The notes: generated from the sequence alone by a model not told the origin. A stretch of DNA of 64,000 nt from Halomonas alimentaria (GCF_009902005.1 NZ_WUTT01000001.1:2736705-2800704), one strand, 5' to 3'; shown: positions 53,989-63,142, counted from the first letter of the stretch. A program made the numbers and translations.

Positions 53989-54305
53989 GACAGTGACTCC
54001 CACGGCGGGTCTGGGCCAGACCAGATTGCCGCCTTTGTCGACAGGGGGCGCCCAACAGGGCAAGCGTCCCGCTTATTATTGGAACCATCGGCTCGAGTCG
54101 GCCTGATATCGCGGCCGCACCGGCTAGGTATGGGGCTCGTGCGCGGACGGAATGCACATGGTGGCCCTCATGGCGCATGGTGCCTCGACCACCCCGTCAG
54201 AGTTAGCGCCAGTTGATGGGCATGCTTGAGACCAACCGTTGACTCGGACCACGCGATCACCCTGTAGCGATCGCAGGTCCCTCTCGGTCAGTCAGCCGCT
54301 GGATA
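53989..54305. other. 317-base intergenic region
   Basis: No gene is supported. It holds the likely promoter of the YeiH gene (minus strand), with an AT-rich TAATAA patch around 54075-54085, and the palindrome near its start codon. The part nearest 54305 would carry the end of the APC permease transcript, but no convincing terminator is seen. Confidence 0.4.
54008..54022 (-). promoter_or_regulatory. 15-bp palindrome upstream of the YeiH gene
   Basis: GGTCTGG-G-CCAGACC is a perfect 7+7 dyad 20 bases upstream of the start codon, overlapping the space where a promoter or leader would be. It could be an operator or a hairpin near the ribosome site. Confidence 0.5.
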
Positions 54306-55748
54306 TCAGCCCTCTCCGGCCGCCAGGATCAGGCGGTCGAGCTTATGCTTGGGCATCTGGTGGATATGCAGGCGACGCGCGGCATAGAGGGCTGCTCCCA
54401 GCGCGCCCCAGGCCACCAGGGCAATCCAGGACGGCAGGCTCAAGGCACCCGGCGAGCCAGGAATCAGCAGCAGCGACAGGAAACACAGGCTGCTCAGGCC
54501 CCCCATCAGTGACAGCACCTTCTTGAAGGGCGAGACGCAGCCCTCATAATGCTGCCCAACGCAGGCTGGAGACCATTTGAAGCACTTGTAGGCCACCGCA
54601 CAGCAGTAGAAGTAGGCGATCGCCACACCGGTGGCGGCCATATCGACGATCCACAGCAGCACCTCACGCCCGAACCAGGGGGCCAGCAGGCAGATCCCGC
54701 AGGTGAACAGAATGCCGGTGGAGGGAGTGCCGTGAACGGGGTGAAGCCGAGCAAACATCTCGGGCAGGAACTTCGCTCGCCCTTGAGCGAACAGCAGACG
54801 ACTGGTGGAAATATAGAAGCCGTTGAGACCGGTGGCGACCCCCATCAGCAGCGCCACGGACAGAACCGCGAGACCCAGGTTGCCCAGCACGCCCTGCACC
54901 ACCTCACCGGTACCCCAGACCGGAGAGCCAGCCACCAGCTCGGCCCAGGGCATGGCGATCGAAGTGGCGACGATCAGAACCGAGTAGTGCACAGCCGCCA
55001 TCAGCAACGCGAGAACGATCAACAAGAATGCCTTCGCCGGAGAGAAGTCGAACTCCTCCGCCGCCTGGGGCACGCTGTCGAATCCCACATAGGCCCAGGG
55101 CGCAATCGCGACGATGGCGAAAATCGCCGACCAGGTGGCCTTCTCCGGCTGAAACAGCGGCACCATGTTGTCAAACGACGTGGTAGGCGAAACCAGCATC
55201 CCGGCAACCACCAGGAAGGCACCACCAACCAGCAGCATGCAGAAGATAAACTGACTCTTTCCAGAGAGACTTCCACCACGAATATTGATCCAGGCAAACA
55301 GCATCAATGCCAGGCTGGCGATGGCCACTTCTCCGAAATAGACCTCCCAGCCGGCAATGGTGTACATTTTTCCGAAGGTCGCAACCTCGGGCATCAGGAA
55401 CTTCGCCAGCAGAGCCAGTGCGGAAGCATTCAATGCCACGATTGAGACATATCCTAGTGTCAGGAACCATCCACAGAAGAAGGCATGCCGGCGTCCAAAC
55501 CCCAGGTAGGCGTAGGAGAAGCCTCCACCTGCCACGGGAAAGATTTTTATCAGAAATCCATAGCTTACGCCGATAATAATCATCAGCAAGGCGCCGATTG
55601 CCAGCCCGATGATGGCCCCCATTGGGCCTGCCGTGGCGATCCAGTCGGCGGGCAGTACAAAGCTTCCCCACCCGACGGCGGAACCGAATGCAATGGCCCA
55701 TACCCAATGCGGTTTCAGACACTTCTTTAGCTGACTGGTTTGTTCCAT
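54306..55748 (-). CDS. APC-family amino acid/amine permease
   Basis: This 480-residue transporter has about 12 membrane helices and the APC start motif KPHWVWAIAFGSAVGWGSFVLPADWIATAGP (helix 1 unwound region), followed by GGGFSYAYLGFGRRHAFFCGWFLTLGY and IAPWAYVGFDSVPQAAEEFDF, as in APC permeases of ethanolamine- and amino-acid-type groups. ATG 55748 has an AAGGAG site; the seven codons upstream in frame are probably not used. Its substrate is unknown; it could carry taurine-related amines or alanine. It is transcribed alone toward the YeiH gene. Confidence 0.88.
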   Translation of the reverse strand: MEQTSQLKKCLKPHWVWAIAFGSAVGWGSFVLPADWIATAGPMGAIIGLAIGALLMIIIGVSYGFLIKIFPVAGGGFSYAYLGFGRRHAFFCGWFLTLGYVSIVALNASALALLAKFLMPEVATFGKMYTIAGWEVYFGEVAIASLALMLFAWINIRGGSLSGKSQFIFCMLLVGGAFLVVAGMLVSPTTSFDNMVPLFQPEKATWSAIFAIVAIAPWAYVGFDSVPQAAEEFDFSPAKAFLLIVLALLMAAVHYSVLIVATSIAMPWAELVAGSPVWGTGEVVQGVLGNLGLAVLSVALLMGVATGLNGFYISTSRLLFAQGRAKFLPEMFARLHPVHGTPSTGILFTCGICLLAPWFGREVLLWIVDMAATGVAIAYFYCCAVAYKCFKWSPACVGQHYEGCVSPFKKVLSLMGGLSSLCFLSLLLIPGSPGALSLPSWIALVAWGALGAALYAARRLHIHQMPKHKLDRLILAAGEG

Positions 55749-56105
55749 TAAATTTCTCCTTCGTTCCAAAGATGCAACGATATTGTCAGAAAAACTATTT
55801 TTTCCGGCATCCTATGGAAGTCTTTAGGTTACGTTTTTTTCTTGTCCCACCTTGGGCTTCTTGCGAAGCCTGGAACCAGCGAGAAAGCATAAGGCCCTTG
55901 GAAGAAGCGGCTCTCATTGCTTTAAATAGCCACAAGCAATATGGCTAAAGGGGTTTTGCCAACCTCATATCAACACTCGATATTAGGACGTCACCCAAAG
56001 AGCCGATAGGTCCAGAAATGACTTCCACATCGGACCACCTAGACCAACATCCAATTGACGTTACCTTTTACCACATAACAAAATTCAAAATTTAACACTG
56101 AAAAT
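55749..56105. other. AT-rich intergenic region
   Basis: No gene is supported in this stretch. It is AT-rich relative to its surroundings and holds the promoter of the APC permease gene (minus strand); T-rich stretches at 55797-55850 could include the -10 region. It ends in the terminator of the transporter operon. Confidence 0.5.
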
Positions 56106-56139
56106 AAAAAAAACGCCACCCCCTTTCGGAAGGTGACGC
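56106..56139 (-). terminator. Rho-independent terminator of the TRAP-usp operon
   Basis: On the minus strand a GGCGTCACC stem pairs with GGTGGCG(T) around a CTTCCGAAAGGG loop region (56114-56139) and is followed by eight U residues (A run at 56106-56113). It lies about 80 bases after the usp stop. Confidence 0.88.
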
Positions 56140-56217
56140 CTGAAAATTCCAGCACATGATTTACTTGAGCTGATCTATCTTCCTATACCATCAACCAACG
56201 ACTAATACATTTGCGCT

Positions 56218-56706
56218 TCAAGAACTCTTGGGCACCACCACTACCGGGATTTTGGATCTCTTGATCACACCCTTGGTTACCTTGCCTGCGTAGCTGGCAG
56301 AAAAGCTCCGCTTGTTGGCAGCCACCACGATCATGTCAAACTTTCCCCGGCTGGCGAAATGGGAAATCACCGACGATGGATAGCCCTCCAGCACGGTGCA
56401 GCTTATCTTCCGGTCGCCAAAGACCTCATGCAGTTGCGAGTGGCGTTGCCAGAAGGCGTCGAGCTTCGCTTCCAGCTCCACTCTAGCCTGCTCGATGCGC
56501 TGCTCCATTAACGTATTCAGTACGTCACGATCACGTATGTTGACCTTCAGTGTGTTCGCCATTTCATCGGGAAGCGCCTTGACCGCATGCAGAACATGCA
56601 GCTCGGCCTGCGTGGCCAGTGCCAGGGAGACTGCCCGGTGCAACACGTAGTCGCTATCGGCACGTAGGCCCACGCAGCACAGGATGCGTTCGATACCATG
56701 ACTCAT
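56218..56706 (-). CDS. universal stress protein (TeaD-like)
   Basis: This 162-residue UspA-domain protein begins GIERILCCVGLRADSDYVLHRAVSLALATQAELHVLHAV and ends with the ATP-binding GKFDMIVVAANKRSFSASYAGKVTKGVIKRSKIPVVVVP, which carries the usual nucleotide-loop region in a diverged form. It is the last gene of the TRAP operon, the same position as teaD in the Halomonas ectoine transporter operon, where the Usp protein tunes uptake. A similar role here is inference. Confidence 0.9.
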   Translation of the reverse strand: MSHGIERILCCVGLRADSDYVLHRAVSLALATQAELHVLHAVKALPDEMANTLKVNIRDRDVLNTLMEQRIEQARVELEAKLDAFWQRHSQLHEVFGDRKISCTVLEGYPSSVISHFASRGKFDMIVVAANKRSFSASYAGKVTKGVIKRSKIPVVVVPKSS

Positions 56707-56763
56707 GTTTCCTCCTCGACCGCCACCGGCATCATGGCCTGGTGGCGGTTCATCGTGGGCCGA

Positions 56764-58104
56764 TCAGTAGCCCAGCAGGCTGGGTAACCACAGCGAGATC
56801 TGCGGGAAATAGGCGATGATAAAGAGTGCCACGATCGAAGCACCGGCAAAAGGCAGTGCCTTGAGCGAGATCTCCTCGATCGATGCTCCTCCAATGCCCG
56901 AAGCGACGAACAGGTTCTCACCCAGTGGCGGCGTCTGGAAGCCGATCGCCAGGGCGCAGACCACCACGATCCCCACATGCACCGGGTCCATCCCCAGCAT
57001 GTACATGATGGGCAGCAGCACCGGCGTCAGAATCATGATTGCCGCCAGAGTCTCCATGAACATACCCACAAACAGCAGGAAGAAGATCACCATGCCCCAG
57101 ATCAGGTAGATGTTGTCGGTGAAGCTCAACATCCCCTCGGCAATATAGGCCGGAACGCGCTGCTCCACCAACAGGCGCCCAAAGACCGTGGCCGTGAACA
57201 GTATCAGCAGCACGCGCCCGGTGATCCAGGTGGTGGTCTCTAGCGTTCGCATGGCAGGCTTCCAGGCAAGCTCCTTGTGCAGGAAGATACCGACGATCAA
57301 GGTATAGACGATAGCCACGACAGCGGACTCGGTAGGCGTGAATAGGCCGCTATAGATGCCTCCCAGAATGATGATGGGCGCCAGCATCGACCAGATACCC
57401 TTGCGCAGGGTCCCGCGGATCTGCGGCCACGACCAGTGATCGGTCAAGCCACGGTAGCCGCGCTTGCGTGAAATAATGTAGTTGATGCTCAAGAGACAGC
57501 TGGCGATCACCACGCCCGGCAGGATCCCGGCAATAAACAGCTTGGGAATGGATAGTGTCTGAAAGGCGCCATGCTCGGCGACGGCTTCCGCCGGTGGTTG
57601 CAGCCCCATACCCGATATGCCGAAGATCACCATGGGAATCGACGGTGGTATCACAACACCCAAGCCACCCGAGGAGGCGGTGATGGCCGAGCCATAGCCT
57701 CGATCATAGCCACGGTTGGCCATGGCCGGAATCATCAACATGCCCACCGCCGCGGTAGTGGCGGGGCCGGAGCCGGAGATCGCACCGAAGAACATGCAGG
57801 CGAACACCGTAGCCGCTGCCAGTCCACCGGTCACCGGCCCGGCGAAGGCCTCGGCGATATCCACCAGCCGCTTTGAGATACCCGCCGCTTCCATCAGTGC
57901 ACCGGCAAGAATGAATGCCGGCAATGCCATCAGCGGAAAGGAGCCCACCGAGGTGAAGGCGATCTGCACGAACGCCATGGGGTTTTCCCCCAGGCTTAGG
58001 TAGGTCGCCAGCGCCGCCACACCCAGGGAGACAGTGATCGGGGCTCCGAGAACCAGCAGCAGGAAGAAGACCCCAAACAGGACGTAAATAATCGTCGTAT
58101 CCAT
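56764..58104 (-). CDS. TRAP transporter large permease (DctM type)
   Basis: This 446-residue protein is the transport subunit of a TRAP system, with about 12-13 membrane helices and DctM signatures such as ALPAFILAGALMEAAGISKRLVDIAEAFAGPVTGGLAAATVFACMFFGAISGSGPATTAAVG and IPPSIPMVIFG. It uses a sodium gradient to bring in the substrate captured by the periplasmic protein. The family has DctM members of about 430 residues. It starts two bases after the small permease stop. Context with tauXY and xsc suggests taurine as substrate. Confidence 0.93.
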   Translation of the reverse strand: MDTTIIYVLFGVFFLLLVLGAPITVSLGVAALATYLSLGENPMAFVQIAFTSVGSFPLMALPAFILAGALMEAAGISKRLVDIAEAFAGPVTGGLAAATVFACMFFGAISGSGPATTAAVGMLMIPAMANRGYDRGYGSAITASSGGLGVVIPPSIPMVIFGISGMGLQPPAEAVAEHGAFQTLSIPKLFIAGILPGVVIASCLLSINYIISRKRGYRGLTDHWSWPQIRGTLRKGIWSMLAPIIILGGIYSGLFTPTESAVVAIVYTLIVGIFLHKELAWKPAMRTLETTTWITGRVLLILFTATVFGRLLVEQRVPAYIAEGMLSFTDNIYLIWGMVIFFLLFVGMFMETLAAIMILTPVLLPIMYMLGMDPVHVGIVVVCALAIGFQTPPLGENLFVASGIGGASIEEISLKALPFAGASIVALFIIAYFPQISLWLPSLLGY

Positions 58105-58106
58105 GC

Positions 58107-58667
58107 CTATTTCTCCCGACCTTTCGGCGTATCTTGCTCTTCATCGCCGGTATTCTTGAGTTTTTCGACTTCCTGGGATTCGGGGTCGACGATATCCACC
58201 TTCTTGACGAACCTTAGATAGTTATTCTGAAGGATACGGATCGTCATGGCAGTAAAGGCAATCGGAAGAATAAGATAAAAATACTTCATCGGAACGCCCA
58301 GTGTCTGGGATTTCCAGAACAGGTTCATCTTGCTGAAGACAAAGTCATAACTCATATAGATAAATACGGCATTGAAGCCAATCCAGATCAGGTCGGTTAG
58401 AAGACCACAAACTTTCTCCACCCACCGAGGAAGAAACTTGAACTGGAACGTCACTCGGTTATGTGCCGACATCTTGGTGGCATACACCGCCCCGAGATAG
58501 GCAAACCAGACGAAGGCATATGTCGCCAGCTCATCGCCCCATGGCAACGAGTAGCTGAACATGTTGCGCAGCAGGATCTGTGCGAAAAGCAGCGCTACGA
58601 AGGTAACCAGGAGAAACTGGCAGAGATAGTTCTCCAGATTATCGATTAGCTTGAAGAAGTGTTTCAT
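58107..58667 (-). CDS. TRAP transporter small permease (DctQ type)
   Basis: This 186-residue protein has four membrane helices and the DctQ landmarks LLRNMFSYSLPWGDELATYAFVWFAYLGAVYATKMSAHNRVTF and a helix pair before VPMKYFYLILPIAFTAMTIRIL. It forms the membrane core with the large permease. It has a highly charged C-terminal tail (DIVDPESQEVEKLKNTGDEE). It lies downstream of the binding-protein gene across a strong stem-loop. Confidence 0.92.
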   Translation of the reverse strand: MKHFFKLIDNLENYLCQFLLVTFVALLFAQILLRNMFSYSLPWGDELATYAFVWFAYLGAVYATKMSAHNRVTFQFKFLPRWVEKVCGLLTDLIWIGFNAVFIYMSYDFVFSKMNLFWKSQTLGVPMKYFYLILPIAFTAMTIRILQNNYLRFVKKVDIVDPESQEVEKLKNTGDEEQDTPKGREK

Positions 58668-58704
58668 TAAGCCGACCCCTGAGGCGAGAACCTTCTAGGA
58701 ACAG

Positions 58705-58733
58705 CCCTACCCCGGCCAACGACCGGAGCAGGG
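58705..58733 (-). other. stem-loop between binding-protein and small-permease genes
   Basis: On the minus strand an 11-bp stem (arms at 58705-58715 and 58723-58733 with two G-U pairs) closes a seven-base loop. It lies just after the binding-protein stop. Such structures in transport operons usually stabilise the binding-protein message and reduce read-through, giving more binding protein than permease. No U run follows. Confidence 0.6.
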
Positions 58734-58764
58734 GGCGTTTCACGCCATCATGACAAAACCGGGA

Positions 58765-59778
58765 TCACTGCTCCGGAGCGGGCTCACGACCCAGCGTGGC
58801 GAGAACCTCGTCCAGCTTTTCCTTGCCGCCAATGCTGTCGTAGAAGTCCGGCCAGATGCCGGTGGCAAGCTCGATCCACTTCTGCTCGTCGTTGGCAGGC
58901 TCGACGATCTCCATGCCATGCTCTTCCACCAGGCGCTGCTTGATGGCTTCCTCGCTTTCCAGCAGGTAGCTGTAACTGTGTTCGGTGGCTTCCTGGCCAG
59001 CCTCAAGCACGGCTGCTTGAAGCTCCGGACTCAGGCTCTGGAACTGCCCCTCGCCGATGATCAGCGGCTCCAGCGAGAAGACATAACAGCTGTCGGTCAC
59101 ATAGTCCTGAACCTCATAGAACTTCATGGCATCGATGGTGATGTAGGGGTTATCCTGGCCATCGACAACGCCCTGCTGCAGGGCGGTGAAGGTTTCCGAC
59201 CACGCCAGCGGGTTGGGGTTGACGCCCCAGGACTGGTAGGCAGAAATCATGATCTCGTTCTTGGGTACTCGAATAACCAGGCCGTCGAGATCGCCGGGCT
59301 CCGCCACCGGACGCGCGGAGTTGGTCAAACGGCGGCAGCCGGAATAAGCCCAGCCGAGAAGACGCACACCTGCATCTCGAATGGTGTTCTCGGCCAGCTC
59401 CTCACCGATCTCCCCCTGGGTCAGCAGCTTGGCATCTTCGGCGCCCTGGATGACATAGGGCAGTGTCAGCACCCCCACAGTCGGCGAGAACGGGGTGATA
59501 TTATTGATGGCGACAATGGAGAGGTCCACCAAACCCATGCTGGCATTGTTGACGGTGTCCTGTTCGCTACCGAGCTGACCATTGGGAAAAAGGTCCACGG
59601 TGACGTCGCCACCGGTCTTCTCCTCGATCAGCTCGGCAAAGGTCTTGCCAAGCTCATACTGGGTACCGCCGGCGGCGTCACCGATTGCCATTTTCCAGGT
59701 CTCGGCCAGCACGTTACCACTCAGCGCAAGGCTCACCGCGGATACCGCCATGGGAAGGACAATCTTCTGAATACGCAT
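58765..59778 (-). CDS. TRAP transporter substrate-binding protein (DctP type)
   Basis: This 337-residue periplasmic protein has a Sec signal peptide (residues 1-25, cleavage near NVLAETW) and the DctP fold: TQYELGKTFAELIEEKTGG, LPYVIQGAEDAKLL and GLVIRVPKNEIMISAYQSWGVNPNPLAWSETFTALQQGVVDGQDNP, with the arginine in VIRVP that binds the ligand's acidic group. It differs clearly from the Halomonas ectoine-binding protein TeaA. The neighbouring tauXY/xsc genes make taurine the best guess. It is the first gene of the operon, divergent from the MocR regulator. Confidence 0.92.
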   Translation of the reverse strand: MRIQKIVLPMAVSAVSLALSGNVLAETWKMAIGDAAGGTQYELGKTFAELIEEKTGGDVTVDLFPNGQLGSEQDTVNNASMGLVDLSIVAINNITPFSPTVGVLTLPYVIQGAEDAKLLTQGEIGEELAENTIRDAGVRLLGWAYSGCRRLTNSARPVAEPGDLDGLVIRVPKNEIMISAYQSWGVNPNPLAWSETFTALQQGVVDGQDNPYITIDAMKFYEVQDYVTDSCYVFSLEPLIIGEGQFQSLSPELQAAVLEAGQEATEHSYSYLLESEEAIKQRLVEEHGMEIVEPANDEQKWIELATGIWPDFYDSIGGKEKLDEVLATLGREPAPEQ

Positions 59779-60157
59779 AGGAACTCCAAGGGTTGTTGTT
59801 GTCGTTGACGACAGGTAAATGGCAAATGAGCACCAATAGTGATCATCGAAGAGTGGCTCTGCCGGATCGTCGACACACGGGGAGTCATGCCAAGTTGGTG
59901 TCGCGTCCCTTCAGGCCCTACTCTCCTCCATTTCCTTGCATGGAACAGGAGTTATTACCTTTCCATACTTCGGTTTCTACGCACTTGCCAGATCACCGAC
60001 TAGTACCAGTCCGGCATTACCCTTTGGTCCAGCTGTAACAAATGGATTTATAAAGGAAAATGACCAAGTACAATGGACAGCACCACCAACGCGAACTGCC
60101 ATCGAGTCATGGCAGCACAGCCCACTCCACCGTTGGCAAGATGAGGACTGCGCACCC
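59779..60157. other. divergent promoter region between TRAP operon and MocR regulator
   Basis: This 379-base stretch has no gene. It contains two dyads, at 59996-60014 and 60096-60115, and an AT-rich patch at 60040-60070 including TTATAAAGG. On the minus strand TTGTAC, 15 bases, TATAAA could serve as the TRAP operon promoter. A GTCCAG at 60029 and TGGACAG at 60075 are inverted copies of a short sequence of the kind MocR proteins bind. Confidence 0.5.
60096..60115. promoter_or_regulatory. 20-bp palindrome upstream of the MocR-type regulator
   Basis: CTGCCAT, six bases, ATGGCAG is a perfect 7+7 inverted repeat 43 bases before the regulator start codon. Its place between divergent genes suits an operator for autoregulation. 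Confidence 0.55.
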
Positions 60158-61630
60158 ATGAGCGAGCTACTTTTCCATCTCGATCCCAGTCTGCCTGATA
60201 GCCTGCAGCGCCAGCTCAGGGAACAGATCGCTCGCGCCATCCTCAACGGTCACCTGCCGCTGGAGCAGGCCCTCCCCTCGAGCCGCAAGCTGGCCAGGGA
60301 CCTGAACGTGGCCCGCAATACCGTGATGCTGGCCTATGAACAGTTGCTGGACGACGGCTATCTGATCGCCAGGGAGCGCAGCGGCTACTTCGTCAACCCC
60401 GAGATCCTAAAGGGCCATGCCGAAAAGCCGGTACGGCTCAATGATATCGAAGCGGACCGGCTGCCCTGGGAGGAGCTCCTGACCATGCATCCATCCCGGC
60501 AGAAGACCATCAACAAGCCCAATGACTGGCCCAACTACGATTACCCATTCCTGTACGGCCAGATCGACCCTGAGCTGTTCCCCACCCAGCGCTGGCGCGA
60601 ATGTAGCCGCGATTCGATGAGCGTACCGGCCATCCGCAGCTGGGCCGTGGATCACCTCAACAACGATGACCCGATGCTGATCGAGCAAATCCACCAGCGC
60701 CTGCTCCCACGCCGCGGGGTCTGGGCCAAACCCGAGGAAATCCTGGTTACGGTGGGTGCCCAACAGGCGCTGTGGATCACCTGCATGCTGATGCTCAAGG
60801 CCGGGCGGCGATTCGGCATGGAAAACCCGGGCTACGTCGATGTTTACAACACCGCCCGTACCTTTACGGACGATATTCTGCTGCTACCGGTCGATGAGCA
60901 GGGGATGCGACTGGACGCCGATATCGCAAGTTGCGAGCTCGTCTATGCCACGCCCAGCCATCAATCACCCACCACGGTCACCATGCCTCTGGAGCGTCGG
61001 CGACAACTGCTGGACATGGCCGAGATCCATAACTTCCTGATCATCGAAGACGACTACGAGAGTGAAACCAATTATCTGGATACCCCCACGCCGGCACTCA
61101 AGAGCCTGGATCGTCACAAGCGGGTCATCTATGTAGGCAGTCTCTCCAAGACCCTGGCACCCGGGCTACGTCTGGGCTATATGGTCGGCCATCCTACCTT
61201 GATTCGCGAAGCTCGCGCGCTGAGACGCTTGATGCTGCGGCATCCGCCGACCAACAACCAGCGTGCCGTGGCGCTGTTTCTCGACCGCGGCTATCACGAT
61301 GCCCTGCTGCGCCAGATGCATCAGGCCTATCACAGACGCTGGCAGCTGATGAGAGATGCCCTTGCCCATCACATGCCTCACGCAGCGCTGCCTTCCACCT
61401 ACGGTGGCTCCTGCTTCTGGATCAAGGGGCCTGAGGGCCTCGATTGCCAAAAGCTTAGGCGCCTGGCCGCCGAACAGAGCATTCTGATCGAGTGTGGCGA
61501 CATCCACTTCTTCGACTCCCCACGTCGAGAGTACTTCCGACTCGGCTTTTCGGCGATTGCCGATGATCGTATCGAGGAGGGAATCGCACGCCTGGCGGCA
61601 CTGATTCCATATGCAACTTCATCTGCGTGA
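60158..61630 (+). CDS. tauR: MocR-type GntR/aminotransferase regulator (TauR-like)
   Basis: This 490-residue regulator joins an N-terminal GntR winged helix (residues 10-80: ILNGHLPLEQALPSSRKLARDLNVARNTVMLAYEQLLDDGYL) to a fold-type I aminotransferase domain that binds PLP. The PLP lysine is in YVGSLSKTLAPGLRLGYM near residue 330; YATPSHQSPTTVTM and the C-terminal arginine region (YFRLGFS) are also typical. In other bacteria TauR activates taurine genes and binds taurine or a PLP adduct. Here it lies between the divergent TRAP operon and the tauXY operon. ATG 60158 is used; the longer upstream frame crosses operator sequences. Confidence 0.88.
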   Translation: MSELLFHLDPSLPDSLQRQLREQIARAILNGHLPLEQALPSSRKLARDLNVARNTVMLAYEQLLDDGYLIARERSGYFVNPEILKGHAEKPVRLNDIEADRLPWEELLTMHPSRQKTINKPNDWPNYDYPFLYGQIDPELFPTQRWRECSRDSMSVPAIRSWAVDHLNNDDPMLIEQIHQRLLPRRGVWAKPEEILVTVGAQQALWITCMLMLKAGRRFGMENPGYVDVYNTARTFTDDILLLPVDEQGMRLDADIASCELVYATPSHQSPTTVTMPLERRRQLLDMAEIHNFLIIEDDYESETNYLDTPTPALKSLDRHKRVIYVGSLSKTLAPGLRLGYMVGHPTLIREARALRRLMLRHPPTNNQRAVALFLDRGYHDALLRQMHQAYHRRWQLMRDALAHHMPHAALPSTYGGSCFWIKGPEGLDCQKLRRLAAEQSILIECGDIHFFDSPRREYFRLGFSAIADDRIEEGIARLAALIPYATSSA

Positions 61631-61642
61631 GACCACACCAGA

Positions 61643-61665
61643 AGGCCGCCCTGGTGGGGCGGCCT
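61643..61665. terminator. hairpin between convergent tauR and tauY genes
   Basis: AGGCCGCC (61643-61650), a seven-base loop and GGCGGCCT (61658-61665) form a perfect 8-bp stem just after the regulator stop and 34 bases before the end of the opposing gene. No U run is seen, so it may serve both directions weakly. Confidence 0.7.
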
Positions 61666-61699
61666 CAAGCGAGCGAGAAGTGCGGCGGGACGACTGCTA

Positions 61700-63142
61700 T
61701 CAGATCACCTCGTCCTTGAGGTGATACCAGCGGTACAGGAACCGCTGGCCAAAGCGCCGAAACGGTGCGAAGGCCTGGGCCTCGACCATCTCACGCAGGT
61801 TGGGAAACGGCAGCCTGGAGGTGAAGATCGGCAGTTCCAGCTCCTGGCCGTGACCGGCGATCCACTGCGCCAGGCGCCGGCCGGCCTGGGCGGAGTACAT
61901 CACGCCGTTGCCCCCGTAGCCCAGGGCGTAGTAGACCGTCTCCCTGGCATCGGGCTGATGGATGCGCGGCATCATGTCGTGGCTGACATCCACCCAGCCC
62001 CACCAGGAGTAGTCGAGCTCGATGCCCTGGAGCGCCGGGAACTTGCGGTGCATGTCACCGACCAGCATATCCTCGTACTTCTGCTGCGGCGCATCGCGGC
62101 CGGTGATCGCGCTGCGGCTGCCGATCTGCAGGCGGTTGTCCGGCAACAGACGGTAGTAGTGACGCAGGATTCGGGTGTCGGTGATGATCTGGTGGGTGCG
62201 GAAATTGCACGCCGCCAGTTCCTCGTCGGTCAGCGGCCGGGTGACGATGGAGTTGGAGAGGATCGGCAACAGGCGATTCTTGAGCTCGCGATGCAGGCTC
62301 TGGGAGGTGTAACCGCCGGTGGCGATACCCACGGCCCGCGCCTTCACGACACCGCCCGGGGTCTGCAGATAGTGCACGCCGTTACGCGTCTCGAAGCCCT
62401 GCACGGGACTTGCCGGATGGATCTTCACGCCGAGCGCCCGGGCCTTGCGGTGATAGCCGAAGGCCAGCTTGCCGGCGTGGATACCGATCCCTTCCGGCTC
62501 GTGCATGGCGCCGGCCGCCTCCTTGTCGTCCAGCCACTCGCGCTTGACCGTGTCGGCGTCCAGGATCTGGGCATCGTAGTCGAAGGTCTCGCGCAGCAGC
62601 TTCGCTTCCTTCTCGAGGGTCGGCATCACCTTGTCCCGATGGGCCAGATAGAGATGGCCCCCCGGCTGCGGCTCGCAGTCGATGTCCTTGATCAGCTCCT
62701 TGAATGTCGCCATGCCATCGAGGCATTCACGATGCAGCTTGAGTGCCGTGTCCAGGCCGTAGCGCTGAATCCACTGGGAGCGCTTGAGTCGACCGGAAGC
62801 ACACTGGGCCTGGCCGCCGTTGCGGGTCGAGCAGCCCCAGCTGGTGCGATTGGCTTCGAGTACGGTGGCCTTGATGCCGTACTCCTGAGCCAGGAAGATC
62901 GCCGCCGTGAGCCCCGTGAAGCCGGAACCGATGATGACCACATCGGCATCCGTATCCTGGGTGATGGGCCCATCATCGGCCGGCGGCTCGCCGGCGGTGC
63001 CGACCCAGTAGGTCGGCGCATAGTCACGACCCGCCCCCGGGGTGGCACTCTTCAGGGGGTCATAGGCCGGATCATATGGCTGGGAGGGTGAGGTCTTGGT
63101 CGCCTCGTTCTCCACCCCGCTTCTTGGCATTGTTGTCTCCAT
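61700..63142 (-). CDS. tauY: taurine dehydrogenase large subunit-like FAD oxidoreductase
   Basis: This 480-residue flavoprotein of the DAO superfamily has the FAD-binding motif DVVIIGSGFTGLTAAIFLAQEYG near residue 68 and the conserved GWVDVSHDMMPRIHQPDARETVYYALGYGGNGVMYSAQAGRRLAQWIAG near the C-terminus. It has no signal peptide; the first 60 residues are a variable tail. The neighbouring small NTF2-like gene and downstream xsc identify it as TauY, which with TauX oxidises taurine to sulfoacetaldehyde and ammonia and passes electrons to the respiratory chain (cytochrome c in Paracoccus). The similar gamma-glutamylputrescine oxidases are a less likely alternative. Confidence 0.87.
   Translation of the reverse strand: METTMPRSGVENEATKTSPSQPYDPAYDPLKSATPGAGRDYAPTYWVGTAGEPPADDGPITQDTDADVVIIGSGFTGLTAAIFLAQEYGIKATVLEANRTSWGCSTRNGGQAQCASGRLKRSQWIQRYGLDTALKLHRECLDGMATFKELIKDIDCEPQPGGHLYLAHRDKVMPTLEKEAKLLRETFDYDAQILDADTVKREWLDDKEAAGAMHEPEGIGIHAGKLAFGYHRKARALGVKIHPASPVQGFETRNGVHYLQTPGGVVKARAVGIATGGYTSQSLHRELKNRLLPILSNSIVTRPLTDEELAACNFRTHQIITDTRILRHYYRLLPDNRLQIGSRSAITGRDAPQQKYEDMLVGDMHRKFPALQGIELDYSWWGWVDVSHDMMPRIHQPDARETVYYALGYGGNGVMYSAQAGRRLAQWIAGHGQELELPIFTSRLPFPNLREMVEAQAFAPFRRFGQRFLYRWYHLKDEVI

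Noticed and set aside
56218..59778. Identity as the ectoine transporter teaABCD
   Set aside because: Gene order is the same, but the binding protein differs from TeaA and the neighbours are taurine genes (tauXY, xsc).
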